From Muribaculaceae bacterium (GTDB lineage Bacteria; Bacteroidota; Bacteroidia; Bacteroidales; Muribaculaceae): a stretch of 64,000 nucleotides of DNA. Position numbers and translations under genes: made by a program. Positions 53,761-63,673 of the stretch are shown in pieces; within the stretch, counting starts at the first letter, position 1, and each line of letters starts with the position of its first letter. A model generated the notes under the pieces. That model saw only the letters and a list, made by a program, of their open reading frames with translations. It ran no database searches and had not been told where the DNA came from. The stretch covers positions 28,109 through 92,108 of the forward strand of contig JAFVPD010000024.1 of the NCBI GenBank assembly GCA_017505535.1, given 5' to 3'.

Positions 53761-56700
53761 TTAAATTGCGTCAAGCGATTGGATAGAGTTAAGAATCTCT
53801 ACAGCGGTCTCGACGCGAGCAACCGAATTGATTACGACGCTGCGACGGCCGTTGTTTTCTCGCAGTTGACAACGTCTGACGTTTTGTTGCAAGTAGCTTA
53901 GAATGCGCCCAAACATCGGAGACAAGTAATAGGCTCGGTTGGAGTCATCGACCATAAACAGATACATCGCACCTTGCTTCAAAGAGACCTTTTCAATGCC
54001 CAATTGTCGAGCGAGCCTACGCAAACGAGGAATGCGCAACAACTCGGCTGTGACATCGGGAATTTTCCCGAAACGGTCTTCAAGGTGGCGTTTGAAATCA
54101 ATCAAATCAAGCTCTCGCTCAATGTTGTCGAGCTCTTTATATAGGCGTATTCGTTCGCTATCTTGAGGAACATAATCGGCCGGAAGCAGCAATTCCATGT
54201 CGCTTTCAATCACACAATCCGATACATATTCTTTTTCACTTTCGTCTTCCTCAGAGGTGAGCACGTCGGCAAATTCTTCGGTGCGCAATTCAATTACAGC
54301 CTCATCGAGAATTTTTTTGTAGGTTTCGTAGCCCAAGTCGGCAATAAAGCCCGATTGCTCGGCTCCGAGCAGGTTTCCGGCACCTCTAATGTCAAGATCT
54401 TGCATCGCAATTTGTATTCCACTTCCCAGCTCTGAGCAATTTTCAATGGCTCGTAATCGGCGACGTGCATCGGGCTTCAAGTCAAGCGATACGGGCACAA
54501 GGAGATAGCAAAAAGCCTTTCGAGCACTGCGTCCGACACGCCCTCGCAGTTGATGCAACTCACTGAGGCCGAAACGATGGGCATTATTAATCACGATTGT
54601 GTTCACATTGGGCATGTCAATCCCCGACTCGATGATGGTCGTAGAAATGAGTATATCATAGTCGTGATTGGCAAAGTCGATTATTACTTTTTCCAACTTG
54701 TCGGGTGGCATTTGGCCATGCCCCACTACCGTACGAGCATCAGGCACAAGTCGCTTTATTTTTTCCTCCAGTGCATAGAGTCCATCAATCGTGGGGTTGA
54801 TAAAGAACAATTGCCCGTTGCGCGACATCTCAAAGTTTACAGCCTCGGCAATTATATCATCATTCTCCAAATTTAGGGACGTGTATATCGGATAACGATT
54901 GGGCGGTGGTGTATTGATGGCCGATAAATCACGTGCGCCCATCAACGAAAATTGCAATGTGCGAGGAATGGGGGTGGCACTCATTGTGAGCGTATCGACA
55001 TTCACTCTCAGTTGCTTGAGCTTTTCCTTAACGGCTACACCAAACTTTTGCTCCTCATCAATCACCAACAAGCCTAAATCCTTAAATTTCACATCTTTAC
55101 CCACCAACTTATGTGTGCCGATTATGATGTCGATTTTCCCTTCGGCAAGGTCGGCAAGAATCTGCTTGACCTGCTTGGGCGAGCGCGCTCGCGACAAGTA
55201 ATCAACCCTCACAGGGAAATCTTTGAGTCGTTCTTTGAACGTATTGAAGTGCTGGTAAGCCAAAACTGTGGTCGGGACCAAAACCGCTGTTTGTTTGTTA
55301 TCGGTCGCAGCCTTGAATGCCGCTCGTATGGCAACCTCGGTTTTGCCAAATCCCACATCGCCACAAATCAAGCGGTCCATCGGCCGCGGGCTCTCCATAT
55401 CGGCTTTAACGGCCTGTGTGGCTGTGAGTTGGTCGGGGGTATCCTCGTATATGAACGACGCCTCAAGTTCATGTTGCAAATAAGAATCCGGGGGATACTG
55501 ATGTCCTTTCTCCTGTTTGCGCTCGGCATAGAGTTTTATCAAATCACGAGCAATATCCTTGAGCTTGCTCTTGGTGCGTTCTTTGAGTTTGTTCCATGCG
55601 CCGGTGCCCAATTTGTTGAGTTTGGGCGGAACACCTTCTTTTCCACGATATTTTGCCAACTTATGCAATGCATGTATGCTCACAAATATTATATCATTGT
55701 TTTGATATGTGAGTTTAATCATCTCTTGCATGCTACCATTGACTTTTGTGCGCATCAAGCCCGAAAAACGGCCCACTCCGTGATCGACATGCACAATATA
55801 ATCGCCCACTTCGATTGCCGATAGCTCTTTAAGCGATAATGCCAACTTCCCGGCTCGAGAACGTTCACTCTTGAGGTTGTATTTGTGGAAACGATCAAAA
55901 ATTTGATGATCGGTAAACACACACATGCGGGTGGCCTCATCGACAAATCCTTCATGAATAGTCGAAGCGATCGGCTCAAATGGGAGATCCCACCCTTTCT
56001 CCTGGAATATAAGGCGCAATCGTTCGGTTTGCTTTGGATTGTCACTGAGTATATAGATTTTAAATCCTTTCGATAGATGCTCTTGCAATGCGCTATTGAG
56101 CAAGTCAAAGTTTTTGTGATAGATACCTTGACTGCTACAATGCAGATTAATTGCAGCACATGTATTGGCCGAGACTTCCTGGCGCGCGGTGAAATGCAAT
56201 CGTGAGAACTTTTCAAAGTCGGTCTTAAACACCTCGGGATCAACCACCTGATCCATGGAGTTTTTGTCTCCTTCTTCGGCAATCACAGCACTTTCCGAGA
56301 ATGTTTTGTGGGCAATTTCATTGACAACGTTTATAACTTCATTGCTGTCGCGAGTGGCTATTATCGTTGATTTGTGAATGAATTTCAGCAATGAGTCTCC
56401 ACGACTTTGCTTCACGACGTTTGATGTTATTGAAACCTCTTCGAGTCGTTGTTCCGACAATTGTGTCTCAATATTAAACGTGCGTATCGAGTCGATATCA
56501 TCGCCAAAAAAGTCAATGCGCAGGGGATATTCGTGGGAATATCCAAAGATGTCAAGAATTGAGCCTCGTGTGGCAAATTGTCCCGGCTCATAGACATAGT
56601 CAACTTCTTTAAATGCATTGTTACGCAGCCATTTAATCACATGGTCGTGATCGAGACTCTGATTGACGGTAAATGTTATTGTGTGATTATCTATGGTTTC

Positions 56701-57105
56701 TTGGGAGGCTACGCGCTCGGCTATAGCATCGGGATAGGTCACTACAAATCTTAATCGCTTGTCCTTGTTCCACGCATTCAGAGCCTCAGTGCGCTTGATT
56801 TGATTCTCAGCGTCGGGGTTGCCAAATTGTATCCCTCGATTATATCCCGATGGGAAAAATTTTACGGCTTCGGCGCCAAGGATATTGATCAAGTCGCCAC
56901 ACAAGTAGGTGGCATCATCAAGATCGCTACCAATCACCAACATCGGGCGAGACTGTTTGGGCAAAGAGGCCAACAACATCGCAGCCGACGAGCCGGCAAG
57001 CCCATAAACCGTTTTTTCTTTCGTGGTTTTATCGGCAAGCAAACTCGCAATTGCCTCACTTCGTTGCGACGTGAGGAATAATTTACTCAGTTCTTTCAGA
57101 TTCAT
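53761..57105 (-). CDS. mfd: transcription-repair coupling factor
   Basis: 1114-aa Mfd, which removes stalled RNA polymerase and recruits UvrA. UvrB-like N-terminal domains (about 1-450), RNAP-interaction domain (GDYIVHVDHGVGRFSGL), SF2 translocase with Walker A DRLICGDVGFGKTEVA, DEEQ box LVIDEEQKFGV, STTIIESGIDMPNVN and HQLRGRVGRS, then the TRCF domain. Starts 5 bp after the stop of the protease gene upstream, so they may be co-transcribed. Confidence 0.98.
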   Translation of the reverse strand: MNLKELSKLFLTSQRSEAIASLLADKTTKEKTVYGLAGSSAAMLLASLPKQSRPMLVIGSDLDDATYLCGDLINILGAEAVKFFPSGYNRGIQFGNPDAENQIKRTEALNAWNKDKRLRFVVTYPDAIAERVASQETIDNHTITFTVNQSLDHDHVIKWLRNNAFKEVDYVYEPGQFATRGSILDIFGYSHEYPLRIDFFGDDIDSIRTFNIETQLSEQRLEEVSITSNVVKQSRGDSLLKFIHKSTIIATRDSNEVINVVNEIAHKTFSESAVIAEEGDKNSMDQVVDPEVFKTDFEKFSRLHFTARQEVSANTCAAINLHCSSQGIYHKNFDLLNSALQEHLSKGFKIYILSDNPKQTERLRLIFQEKGWDLPFEPIASTIHEGFVDEATRMCVFTDHQIFDRFHKYNLKSERSRAGKLALSLKELSAIEVGDYIVHVDHGVGRFSGLMRTKVNGSMQEMIKLTYQNNDIIFVSIHALHKLAKYRGKEGVPPKLNKLGTGAWNKLKERTKSKLKDIARDLIKLYAERKQEKGHQYPPDSYLQHELEASFIYEDTPDQLTATQAVKADMESPRPMDRLICGDVGFGKTEVAIRAAFKAATDNKQTAVLVPTTVLAYQHFNTFKERLKDFPVRVDYLSRARSPKQVKQILADLAEGKIDIIIGTHKLVGKDVKFKDLGLLVIDEEQKFGVAVKEKLKQLRVNVDTLTMSATPIPRTLQFSLMGARDLSAINTPPPNRYPIYTSLNLENDDIIAEAVNFEMSRNGQLFFINPTIDGLYALEEKIKRLVPDARTVVGHGQMPPDKLEKVIIDFANHDYDILISTTIIESGIDMPNVNTIVINNAHRFGLSELHQLRGRVGRSARKAFCYLLVPVSLDLKPDARRRLRAIENCSELGSGIQIAMQDLDIRGAGNLLGAEQSGFIADLGYETYKKILDEAVIELRTEEFADVLTSEEDESEKEYVSDCVIESDMELLLPADYVPQDSERIRLYKELDNIERELDLIDFKRHLEDRFGKIPDVTAELLRIPRLRRLARQLGIEKVSLKQGAMYLFMVDDSNRAYYLSPMFGRILSYLQQNVRRCQLRENNGRRSVVINSVARVETAVEILNSIQSLDAI

Positions 57106-57110
57106 TGCAA

Positions 57111-58784
57111 CTATTTCTCAGCAGGTGAAAGTATTTTGCGATAGGCCTGAGGATCGTTGAGGATTGCCGCAGCGCGATCAAGCGCCTCGTCATACTTGAG
57201 GTTGTCTATTACCTGACCTTTCTGATAATAATAGCGACCTACGATTTCGTCAGAGAGAATTTCGTTGATGGCTTTGCGGTTATTGTCAAGGTCCTTGTCG
57301 AGATTGTGTCGCAAAAGACCTTCCAATGCATCAAATTGAGCCTTTGTTTCGTCATTCATATACCCCTCGGCTTCGGCCGTTTTTCGCAATTCGCCAAGCA
57401 TTGTTTCACACACTTTGTCGTATTGAAATTTATCGGGGTCAATGAATTTTTTAAAGTCATTGAAGATTGAATCGGTGATGACAAATTCTTCGGCCGATGC
57501 AATTGACGGTGTTGTGGCATAGAATCGGTTGGCATAATTGAACGCCCACAAATCGCGAATGATATTGTAGGTGAGTCGATTCATTTTATCCCACTCGATT
57601 TTCACGTCGGGAGTGATTCCACCTCCATCACGCACCTCTCGGCCATGCTTGGTCTTGAACAAATTTGTGAGACTATCGGGAATGCGCGCCACCGACCCAT
57701 CGGGATTGCGATGAGAGTAATCAATAGCCTGAATGAGACGGCCGCTGGGAATATAGTATTTGGCAATGGTCACCTTGAGCAATCCATCGTAGGGCAATTG
57801 TCGTGTGCTCTGCACCAGACCTTTACCATAGGAACGACTCCCTATGATTACAGCTCGGTCAAGATCCTGCAACGCTCCGGCTGTAATCTCTGAACTTGAT
57901 GCCGATCCGCCATCGATAAACACCGCCAACGGTATCTCAGTGTCAACCGGCTTTGAAGTGGTTTTATAGACCTTTTCGCTCAAATGTCCCTTGCCTCGAG
58001 TGCGCAACACTTCAGTGTTTTTAGGAACAAAAAGACCCACAATCTTCACAGCACTTTCAAGCAAACCTCCGCCGTTTCCTCGCAAATCAAGAATTATTGA
58101 TTTTACTCGCGGATCTTTCTTGAGATCAATGAGCGCATCACGCACCTCCTTAGCCGCTGTTTCGGTAAACGAGGTTAGATAGATATATCCGATATTATCT
58201 TTTATCACCCCATAGTAAGGAACTGCCGATACTTGAATTTTTTCTCTTACAATATCAAACGTGAGCATTGAATCAGCCACATAGGGACGCTTCACCTCAA
58301 TGCGCAATGATGTTCCTGCCTGCCCTTTGAGGTTTTCACTCACCTTCGAACTTGTCCACCCTGCAGTTGTGTCATTGTTAATTTTCACAATGTGATCGCC
58401 TGCACGCAACCCGGCCTTGTGAGCCGGAGAATTTTCAAATGGCTCTGAAATATAAACCTTCCCATTTCGCTCAGTGATATATGAACCTATACCGCCATAT
58501 TCACCCGACGTTATCGACAAAAACGAGTCTTGGTCCTTAGCAGGAATATACTCCGTATAAGGATCTATATCATTCAACATCGCACCGATCGCAGTGTTAA
58601 TCGACTTTTCGGCATCGATTGAGTCCACATAAAAAACCTGCAATTCCTTGTATATAGAGTTGAAGATATCAAGATTTCGCATGATTGCAGCCTTTTCATT
58701 CTTGCTTGCTGCCGAAACTGTACAACACGAGAAAATTGCAACAAAAGAAAACGCAATTTTAATAACGATATTTTTTGTGTTCAT
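57111..58784 (-). CDS. C-terminal processing peptidase, S41 family
   Basis: A 557-aa exported Tsp/CtpA-like serine protease that trims or degrades periplasmic proteins at their C-termini. Signal peptide (SFVAIFSCCTVSAASK); N-terminal helical domain; PDZ domain about residues 90-175 (GGIGSYITERNGKVYISEPF, GLRAGDHIVKI); S41 core with Ser in GGSASSSEI and Lys in GSRSYGKGLVQ, and the DLRGNGGG motif. C-terminal domain 430-557. Confidence 0.94.
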   Translation of the reverse strand: MNTKNIVIKIAFSFVAIFSCCTVSAASKNEKAAIMRNLDIFNSIYKELQVFYVDSIDAEKSINTAIGAMLNDIDPYTEYIPAKDQDSFLSITSGEYGGIGSYITERNGKVYISEPFENSPAHKAGLRAGDHIVKINNDTTAGWTSSKVSENLKGQAGTSLRIEVKRPYVADSMLTFDIVREKIQVSAVPYYGVIKDNIGYIYLTSFTETAAKEVRDALIDLKKDPRVKSIILDLRGNGGGLLESAVKIVGLFVPKNTEVLRTRGKGHLSEKVYKTTSKPVDTEIPLAVFIDGGSASSSEITAGALQDLDRAVIIGSRSYGKGLVQSTRQLPYDGLLKVTIAKYYIPSGRLIQAIDYSHRNPDGSVARIPDSLTNLFKTKHGREVRDGGGITPDVKIEWDKMNRLTYNIIRDLWAFNYANRFYATTPSIASAEEFVITDSIFNDFKKFIDPDKFQYDKVCETMLGELRKTAEAEGYMNDETKAQFDALEGLLRHNLDKDLDNNRKAINEILSDEIVGRYYYQKGQVIDNLKYDEALDRAAAILNDPQAYRKILSPAEK

Positions 58785-58899
58785 AAGTAAAGATAAATTT
58801 TAAGCCACTAAGGTAAGAATTTATTATCATAGTAACGACCTATTTCCCCACAAAAAAGCATAAAAAACATCTCCCGGAATAAGATTTTTCTGATTTTTG

Positions 58900-58930
58900 T
58901 TGTGTATTACAAAAAATAACTCTAATTTTG
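58900..58930 (+). promoter_or_regulatory. tRNA-Asn promoter, copy 2
   Basis: TTG at 58900-58902, 20 nt, TAATTTTG at 58923-58930, the same layout as copy 1; only the downstream part is sequence-identical to copy 1. Confidence 0.8.
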
Positions 58931-58961
58931 CAACGCAATTCCCAAAAGGGTTGTACAACCT

Positions 58962-59035
58962 GCTTCAGTAGCTCAGTTGGTTAGAGCACCTGACTGTTAA
59001 TCAGGGGGTCGTTGGTTCAAGCCCATCCTGAAGCG
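58962..59035 (+). tRNA. tRNA-Asn (GTT), copy 2
   Basis: Identical to the tRNA at 43026, including acceptor, anticodon arm and discriminator G; 131 flanking and internal bases are shared (58918-59048). Confidence 0.97.
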
Positions 59036-59036
59036 C

Positions 59037-59070
59037 AAGCGAGTCACATTTCCGTGACTCGCTTTTCTTT
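59037..59070 (+). terminator. terminator after tRNA-Asn copy 2
   Basis: 11-bp stem (AAGCGAGTCAC and GTGACTCGCTT, ATTTCC loop) then TTCTTT. The loop differs from copy 1, which marks the end of the shared block. Confidence 0.9.
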
Positions 59071-59166
59071 TTATTGATGTCCGGATAAATGTATGTAAGA
59101 ATAATAGGTGGGTTATTTAAAAGTTGTATCTTTGTACTTTATTATAAAAATAAACCTATTCGGAAT

Positions 59167-59739
59167 ATGAAAGCATTAAAAGACAGAATACTGAAGGACG
59201 GACGTTGCTTCCCTGGTGGAATCCTAAAAGTGGATAATTTCATCAATCATCAGATGGACCCGATCCTGATGAAGTCTATGGCTGTAGAATTTGTCCGTCG
59301 ATTTGCCGGTACAAAAATCAATAAAATCCTGACGGTAGAGGCCAGTGGCATTGCTCCGGCTATCATGGTGGGCTACCTACTGGAACTTCCGGTGGTGTTT
59401 GCGAAGAAATGCAAACCCAGCACCATGGAAAACATGTTAGTAACGGAGGTCTTTTCGTTTACCAAGAATCAAACCTACACCATATGCGTCAGCAAAGATT
59501 ATCTGCAATCGGGCGACAAGGTACTGTTCATCGACGACTTCCTTGCCAATGGAAATGCAGGAAAAGGAATGATTGATCTTGTCAAACAAGCCGATGCCGA
59601 ATTGGTGGGCATGGGGTTCCTTATCGAGAAAGATTTCCAAAAGGGAGGAGAAATGTTGCGCCAAACAGGTATCCATGTGGAATCATTGGCTGTTATTGAG
59701 AGTCTGGACAATTGTGAAATCAAATTAAAGGATATTTGA
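59167..59739 (+). CDS. xpt: xanthine phosphoribosyltransferase
   Basis: Salvages xanthine with PRPP to XMP. 190 aa, family start [31 protein letters not shown] and the PRPP loop [17 protein letters not shown] chose the ATG at 59167; a TATCTTTG at 59127-59134 is a likely -7 element. The 3' end overlaps the permease start by one base. It uses more CTG leucine codons than the core genes to the left, a hint of a different origin. Confidence 0.95.
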   Translation: MKALKDRILKDGRCFPGGILKVDNFINHQMDPILMKSMAVEFVRRFAGTKINKILTVEASGIAPAIMVGYLLELPVVFAKKCKPSTMENMLVTEVFSFTKNQTYTICVSKDYLQSGDKVLFIDDFLANGNAGKGMIDLVKQADAELVGMGFLIEKDFQKGGEMLRQTGIHVESLAVIESLDNCEIKLKDI

Positions 59740-61091
59740 TGCAAATAGTAAAGGAACATTCGGAGAAAACGCCTAACAATACACCGAAAGGATTGATTTA
59801 TGGGTTGGAAGACCGTCCACCCTTCAGCGACACGATCTTTGCAGCGTTGCAACATCTTTTGGCAATCTTTGTAGCGATCATTACCCCTCCGCTCATCATT
59901 GCAGGTGCGTTGAAGTTGGACTTGGAGACTACCGGATTTCTGGTCTCCATGTCATTGTTTGTGTCAGGAGTTGCCACTTTTGTACAATGTCGCAGATTTG
60001 GGCCAGTGGGGTGTGGCTTGCTATGCGTACAGGGAACAAGTTTCTCTTTTATCGGCCCCATCATAGCTGCGGGTGTAGTAGGAGGACTTCCTGCCATTTT
60101 TGGAGCAACGATTGCCGGTTCGGTCGTTGAGATGTTTGTTAGTCGAGTCCTTAAATATATGCGGCGAATCATTACCCCATTGGTATCGGGTATTGTGGTA
60201 ACATTGATTGGATTGAGTCTAATCCGTGTAGGAATCACTGCTTGCGGAGGTGGAGAGGCAGCGAAAGCAGCCGGTACATTCGGGTCGTTGGAACATGTCG
60301 GATTGTCGGCTCTTGTACTTGTTCTTATTATCTTCTTCAACCGTAGTAGCAACCAATATTTGCGAATGAGTTCTATTGTCATTGGTTTGGCTGTGGGATA
60401 TGCCGTGTCGTGGGCATTTGGTATGGTGAACTTTTCGGACATACATGATTTTGGGAACTTGAATATTCCCGTTCCATTTCGTTTTGGTATATCCTTCGAC
60501 TTCTCTGCCATTGTTGCATTGGGATTGGTCTATCTGATAACTGCCATTGAAGCCTATGGAGACATCACAGCCAATTCTATGATTTCAGGGCAACCTGTTG
60601 AGGGAGAAAAGTTCATGAAACGTGCCTCTGGAGGAATTTTGGCAGATGGTTTCAACTCCATGCTGGCAGGTATTTTCAATTCATTTCCCAACTCCATTTT
60701 TGCCCAAAATAATGGTATGATTCAACTTACGGGAGTCGCAAGCCGCTATGTGGGATATTTCATTGCAGCAATGTTGGTGTTTTTAGGACTTTTCCCGGCT
60801 GTAGGTTTGGTTTTCTCTTTAATGCCTGAGCCTGTTTTAGGTGGAGCCACATTGTTGATGTTCGGCACAGTTGCAGCCGCCGGTATCCGTATCATCGCAT
60901 CTCAGGATATCAACCGCAAGGCCACATTGGTTATAGCCATCAGTTTTAGCTTCGGGCTTAGCGTTGAATTGGTTCCTGAAATTCTGTCTCAATTGCCAGA
61001 TGCTATCCGCAACATCTTCTCATCGGGTATTACAACGGGTGGTTTGGTTGCCATCTTGACCAATGCCTTGATTCATATTAAGGAGGTCTGA
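59739..61091 (+). CDS. xanthine/uracil permease (NCS2)
   Basis: A 450-aa NCS2 permease with about 14 helices that imports xanthine (PbuX-like given the xpt partner). Motifs: GPVGCGLLCVQGTSFSFIGP, FGATIAGSVVEM, the NCS2 signature PVGEKFMKRAS-like GQPVEGEKFMKRASGGI with DGFNSMLAG and FPNSIFAQNNGMIQLTGVASRYVG. ATG at 59739 overlaps the xpt stop (TGATG), so the pair is one operon for purine salvage. Confidence 0.93.
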   Translation: MQIVKEHSEKTPNNTPKGLIYGLEDRPPFSDTIFAALQHLLAIFVAIITPPLIIAGALKLDLETTGFLVSMSLFVSGVATFVQCRRFGPVGCGLLCVQGTSFSFIGPIIAAGVVGGLPAIFGATIAGSVVEMFVSRVLKYMRRIITPLVSGIVVTLIGLSLIRVGITACGGGEAAKAAGTFGSLEHVGLSALVLVLIIFFNRSSNQYLRMSSIVIGLAVGYAVSWAFGMVNFSDIHDFGNLNIPVPFRFGISFDFSAIVALGLVYLITAIEAYGDITANSMISGQPVEGEKFMKRASGGILADGFNSMLAGIFNSFPNSIFAQNNGMIQLTGVASRYVGYFIAAMLVFLGLFPAVGLVFSLMPEPVLGGATLLMFGTVAAAGIRIIASQDINRKATLVIAISFSFGLSVELVPEILSQLPDAIRNIFSSGITTGGLVAILTNALIHIKEV

Positions 61092-61167
61092 AATAACTAT
61101 ACTCACCATTGCTTTTTTGTTTCTGTTAGGATTCATTATCAATGGTTGCTATCGAGGTAAGTTTTTA

Positions 61168-61256
61168 GTTTTATACCCTATCAGGTATAAAACGCTCATT
61201 AAAACAATAAAATTATACCCGATAAGGTGTAAATTGAAAAACTTTCATTAAATTTG
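61168..61256 (+). promoter_or_regulatory. paired palindromic operators upstream of the lipoprotein gene
   Basis: Palindrome A (61168-61193): GTTTTATACC and GGTATAAAAC, perfect 10-bp arms, 6-nt spacer. Palindrome B (61213-61232): TTATACC and GGTGTAA, one mismatch, 6-nt spacer. Centres are 42 bp apart, four helical turns. A TAAATTTG at 61249-61256 follows. The sites look like a HipB-type repressor operator. The 61092-61290 gap has nothing else. Confidence 0.6.
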
Positions 61257-61290
61257 TAGTGAAATAATAATCTTATTTTATACTATAATT

Positions 61291-62046
61291 ATGAACTTTG
61301 GTAAAAATCTCATTGTGTTATATGTATCTATTGTAGTTGGACTTTGTGGGTGTAACGACAATAAAAAAGTTGACTTAGTTATCTCTGATACAAGTATTGA
61401 TAGCGACTCAACAAAAACACACAACAACGTTGTAGTTGACAATGGTTTAAAATTTATCTTTCCTAATTTTTCGAAAGTAGATTTGGTGTGTGGTACTATG
61501 CCATCCCCCAATGATAACTCTGTCATTCTTGTTGCCGAAGCGGCTTATACCGGCGATTATCTTGATGAATTTCAGCATACGAATATAGCTGGCGATCACG
61601 TGAGCAATGGAAAGAAATATCAAGGATATAGCTGCTCGAGAAATACGGGTGCGTTCGTATATTACAAGAATCATTGGAAATTTTGCTCTCAGGATTATTC
61701 CCATGAATTAGACTCAGCTGCAATGTATGGCGGAGCTGTATTTACCCAAGAACTTATTATAAAAGAAAACACACTCATAAAAACGCCTCGTAAAGATTTC
61801 AGCCAAAATATCTTCCGCGCATTATGCGAATTACATGACAACCTTTGTATAATTGAATCGGATTCTATTACCTCGTTTGGCGATTTTAAGAAAAAATTGG
61901 TTGAAGCCAACGTGGAAAATGCAATATATTTAGACATGGGTAGCGGTTGGAATCATGCTTGGTATCGCTCTTCTGATAGCATTGTCGAACTGCATCCCAA
62001 GACTCACAATTACTGTACTAATTGGATTACTTTCTATGAAAAGTAA
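61291..62046 (+). CDS. lipoprotein of unknown function, phosphodiester-glycosidase-like
   Basis: A 251-aa lipoprotein (lipobox LCGC). Region about 130-250 (GAFVYYKNHWKFCSQDY, AMYGGAVFTQELI, ENAIYLDMGSGWNHAWYR) resembles the beta-rich phosphodiester glycosidase (NAGPA) family, but I am not sure. It is controlled by the twin palindromes. Overlaps the DUF6804 gene by 11 bp. Confidence 0.5.
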   Translation: MNFGKNLIVLYVSIVVGLCGCNDNKKVDLVISDTSIDSDSTKTHNNVVVDNGLKFIFPNFSKVDLVCGTMPSPNDNSVILVAEAAYTGDYLDEFQHTNIAGDHVSNGKKYQGYSCSRNTGAFVYYKNHWKFCSQDYSHELDSAAMYGGAVFTQELIIKENTLIKTPRKDFSQNIFRALCELHDNLCIIESDSITSFGDFKKKLVEANVENAIYLDMGSGWNHAWYRSSDSIVELHPKTHNYCTNWITFYEK

Positions 62047-62341
62047 AAAACCTGGAGCAACGCAAAATTTACAAATAGCCGGGGCGATTCTTTTACTATT
62101 GTGTATCTTTCCTATGCCATATGGTTTCTTCACAATAGTACGGTTAGCCATGACTATTATTAGCGGGTATTTGGCCTACAATTACTTTTCGCAAAACAAG
62201 AAAGAACTAGCTATTACGTTTTCAATAGTAGCCACATTATTTCAGCCATTTATAAAGTTTGCTCTCGGTCGTGAAGTGTGGCTGGTAGTTGATGTCATAA
62301 TCGCAATCTTTTTACTTATACTGGCAATTAGAAAAAAGTAG
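62036..62341 (+). CDS. DUF6804-like small membrane protein
   Basis: A 101-aa protein of about four hydrophobic helices (QIAGAILLLLCIFPMPYGF, TIISGYLAYNYF, LAITFSIVATLFQPF, VDVIIAIFLLILAI), basic at the ends. I think it is DUF6804, widespread in Bacteroidales. It overlaps the previous stop (ATG at 62036) and is likely co-transcribed. Confidence 0.65.
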   Translation: MKSKKPGATQNLQIAGAILLLLCIFPMPYGFFTIVRLAMTIISGYLAYNYFSQNKKELAITFSIVATLFQPFIKFALGREVWLVVDVIIAIFLLILAIRKK

Positions 62342-62407
62342 CGTCGGGATATTACACTCACGTGCACAATCACTATCGTTTTTTGGGGAAAATAAAAACT
62401 CCTGGTA

Positions 62408-63667
62408 CTATAAATTAATCCTATTATCAAATACTCCCTCAAACAAGTTCATTTCTCGTTTGGCAATACCCAGTCTGTTTGCCAATTTGCACCAATCTTT
62501 AACAGCAGCTACCACCTCGTTGATGATACCCTTTGCAACCTCTGGTGTGAGCATATACTCCTCGCAAGAGTTGAGCAAAATAGACAAATCAGCCTTGTTA
62601 GTTTTGCTATTGATTAGCAGACTTTGGTGGTCATTCAGCGTGGGGTTCATATCGTATGCGGGCGATAGAGTCCACCCTTTTGCTGTGAGCAAAAAACCGT
62701 GGTTACGGAAATGGTCGTCGCTATTGCCGACACATATATTGAACGCAACTCGACGGAATAGTTCTCGCAAGTTTGTATCAACATCGGTACAGCCACTTAT
62801 GATAAAATCAACCATATCAATATATCCGTGTCCTGTTGTAGCGTTGTCGCCGTCATTTAACCCGAGCAGTGTCATTGCAGATGCAAAATGAATTCGTTTG
62901 CCTTCATTTGTTCGGTCGAAACGACGAGAAAGGAGTGTATGATGCTTGTCGTTTATTTCAAGCACCTTTGTTTCGGCAACGTTTATGCCCGCATTTTTAG
63001 CTAACAGGTGGCAGAAATGTTCCCACAATCCCACATCAAAATCATCTTTCAATGAGGGGAACTTTGCGACATATATACTGCGGTCCGTATCTACAACATT
63101 TGCTTTGGGACGAGCTCCACCAAGCGAAGAACCTGGCTGCACAAGTTGGGCAATCCAACGTTTCTCGGGGAGGGTATTAGCATCCTCGCTTTTTTCAATC
63201 TCCTTGCTTGCTGCAATGAGTTCGCGCAAGTCGGTCAACGGAGGAATACGCAATGAGTTGTCAGCGTTGATGAACTCCCCATCAGACGTTTCTTTGAAAC
63301 GGAATCCACCCATACGGGAAAAGTCATCAATACCTGTCAAAAAGTCAAAAGATGAAAGCCTGCGGATTGGTCTGCTCTCCTCTTGTGCCAAAATTTGTTC
63401 ACGACGGAGGAGAAGGGTTCTTCCCCATCTGTCGGGCAGAGCATCGGCAAAGCATCCGAAAATATCTTTATTCGGCTGAGTGTATTGTATGCCCGGATAG
63501 TTGTTAAGGTCTTCGCTGAGGGTGATAGCATTGTACTTTTTTATCCAACTATCAGCAAACTTGAAACTATAACTGTCCGAGCCACGAAGTGATTCGTAGC
63601 CAAGTTCACCAACTAACTCAATCTCTTTGAGCCAATCAAAATCGGCATATACATACAACTTTTTCAT
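62408..63667 (-). CDS. hipA: HipA-type serine/threonine kinase toxin
   Basis: A 419-aa kinase toxin of the HipBA system, which in E. coli phosphorylates glutamyl-tRNA synthetase and causes persistence. Glycine-rich loop GSSLGGARPKAN (179-190), catalytic loop NSDDHFRNHGF (Asp317, Asn322) and metal motif AYDM (Asp339). All catalytic residues are present, so it should be active. 6 bp after hipB. Full length like chromosomal HipA. Confidence 0.93.
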   Translation of the reverse strand: MKKLYVYADFDWLKEIELVGELGYESLRGSDSYSFKFADSWIKKYNAITLSEDLNNYPGIQYTQPNKDIFGCFADALPDRWGRTLLLRREQILAQEESRPIRRLSSFDFLTGIDDFSRMGGFRFKETSDGEFINADNSLRIPPLTDLRELIAASKEIEKSEDANTLPEKRWIAQLVQPGSSLGGARPKANVVDTDRSIYVAKFPSLKDDFDVGLWEHFCHLLAKNAGINVAETKVLEINDKHHTLLSRRFDRTNEGKRIHFASAMTLLGLNDGDNATTGHGYIDMVDFIISGCTDVDTNLRELFRRVAFNICVGNSDDHFRNHGFLLTAKGWTLSPAYDMNPTLNDHQSLLINSKTNKADLSILLNSCEEYMLTPEVAKGIINEVVAAVKDWCKLANRLGIAKREMNLFEGVFDNRINL

Positions 63668-63673
63668 AGCACA

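Noticed and set aside
59040..59166. Purine riboswitch before xpt
   Set aside because: The leader is about 30 nt after the -7 element and has no three-way-junction pattern.
61092..61250. Fragment of a coding frame (about 50 codons) after the permease
   Set aside because: No start codon in a sensible place and it runs through both palindromes.
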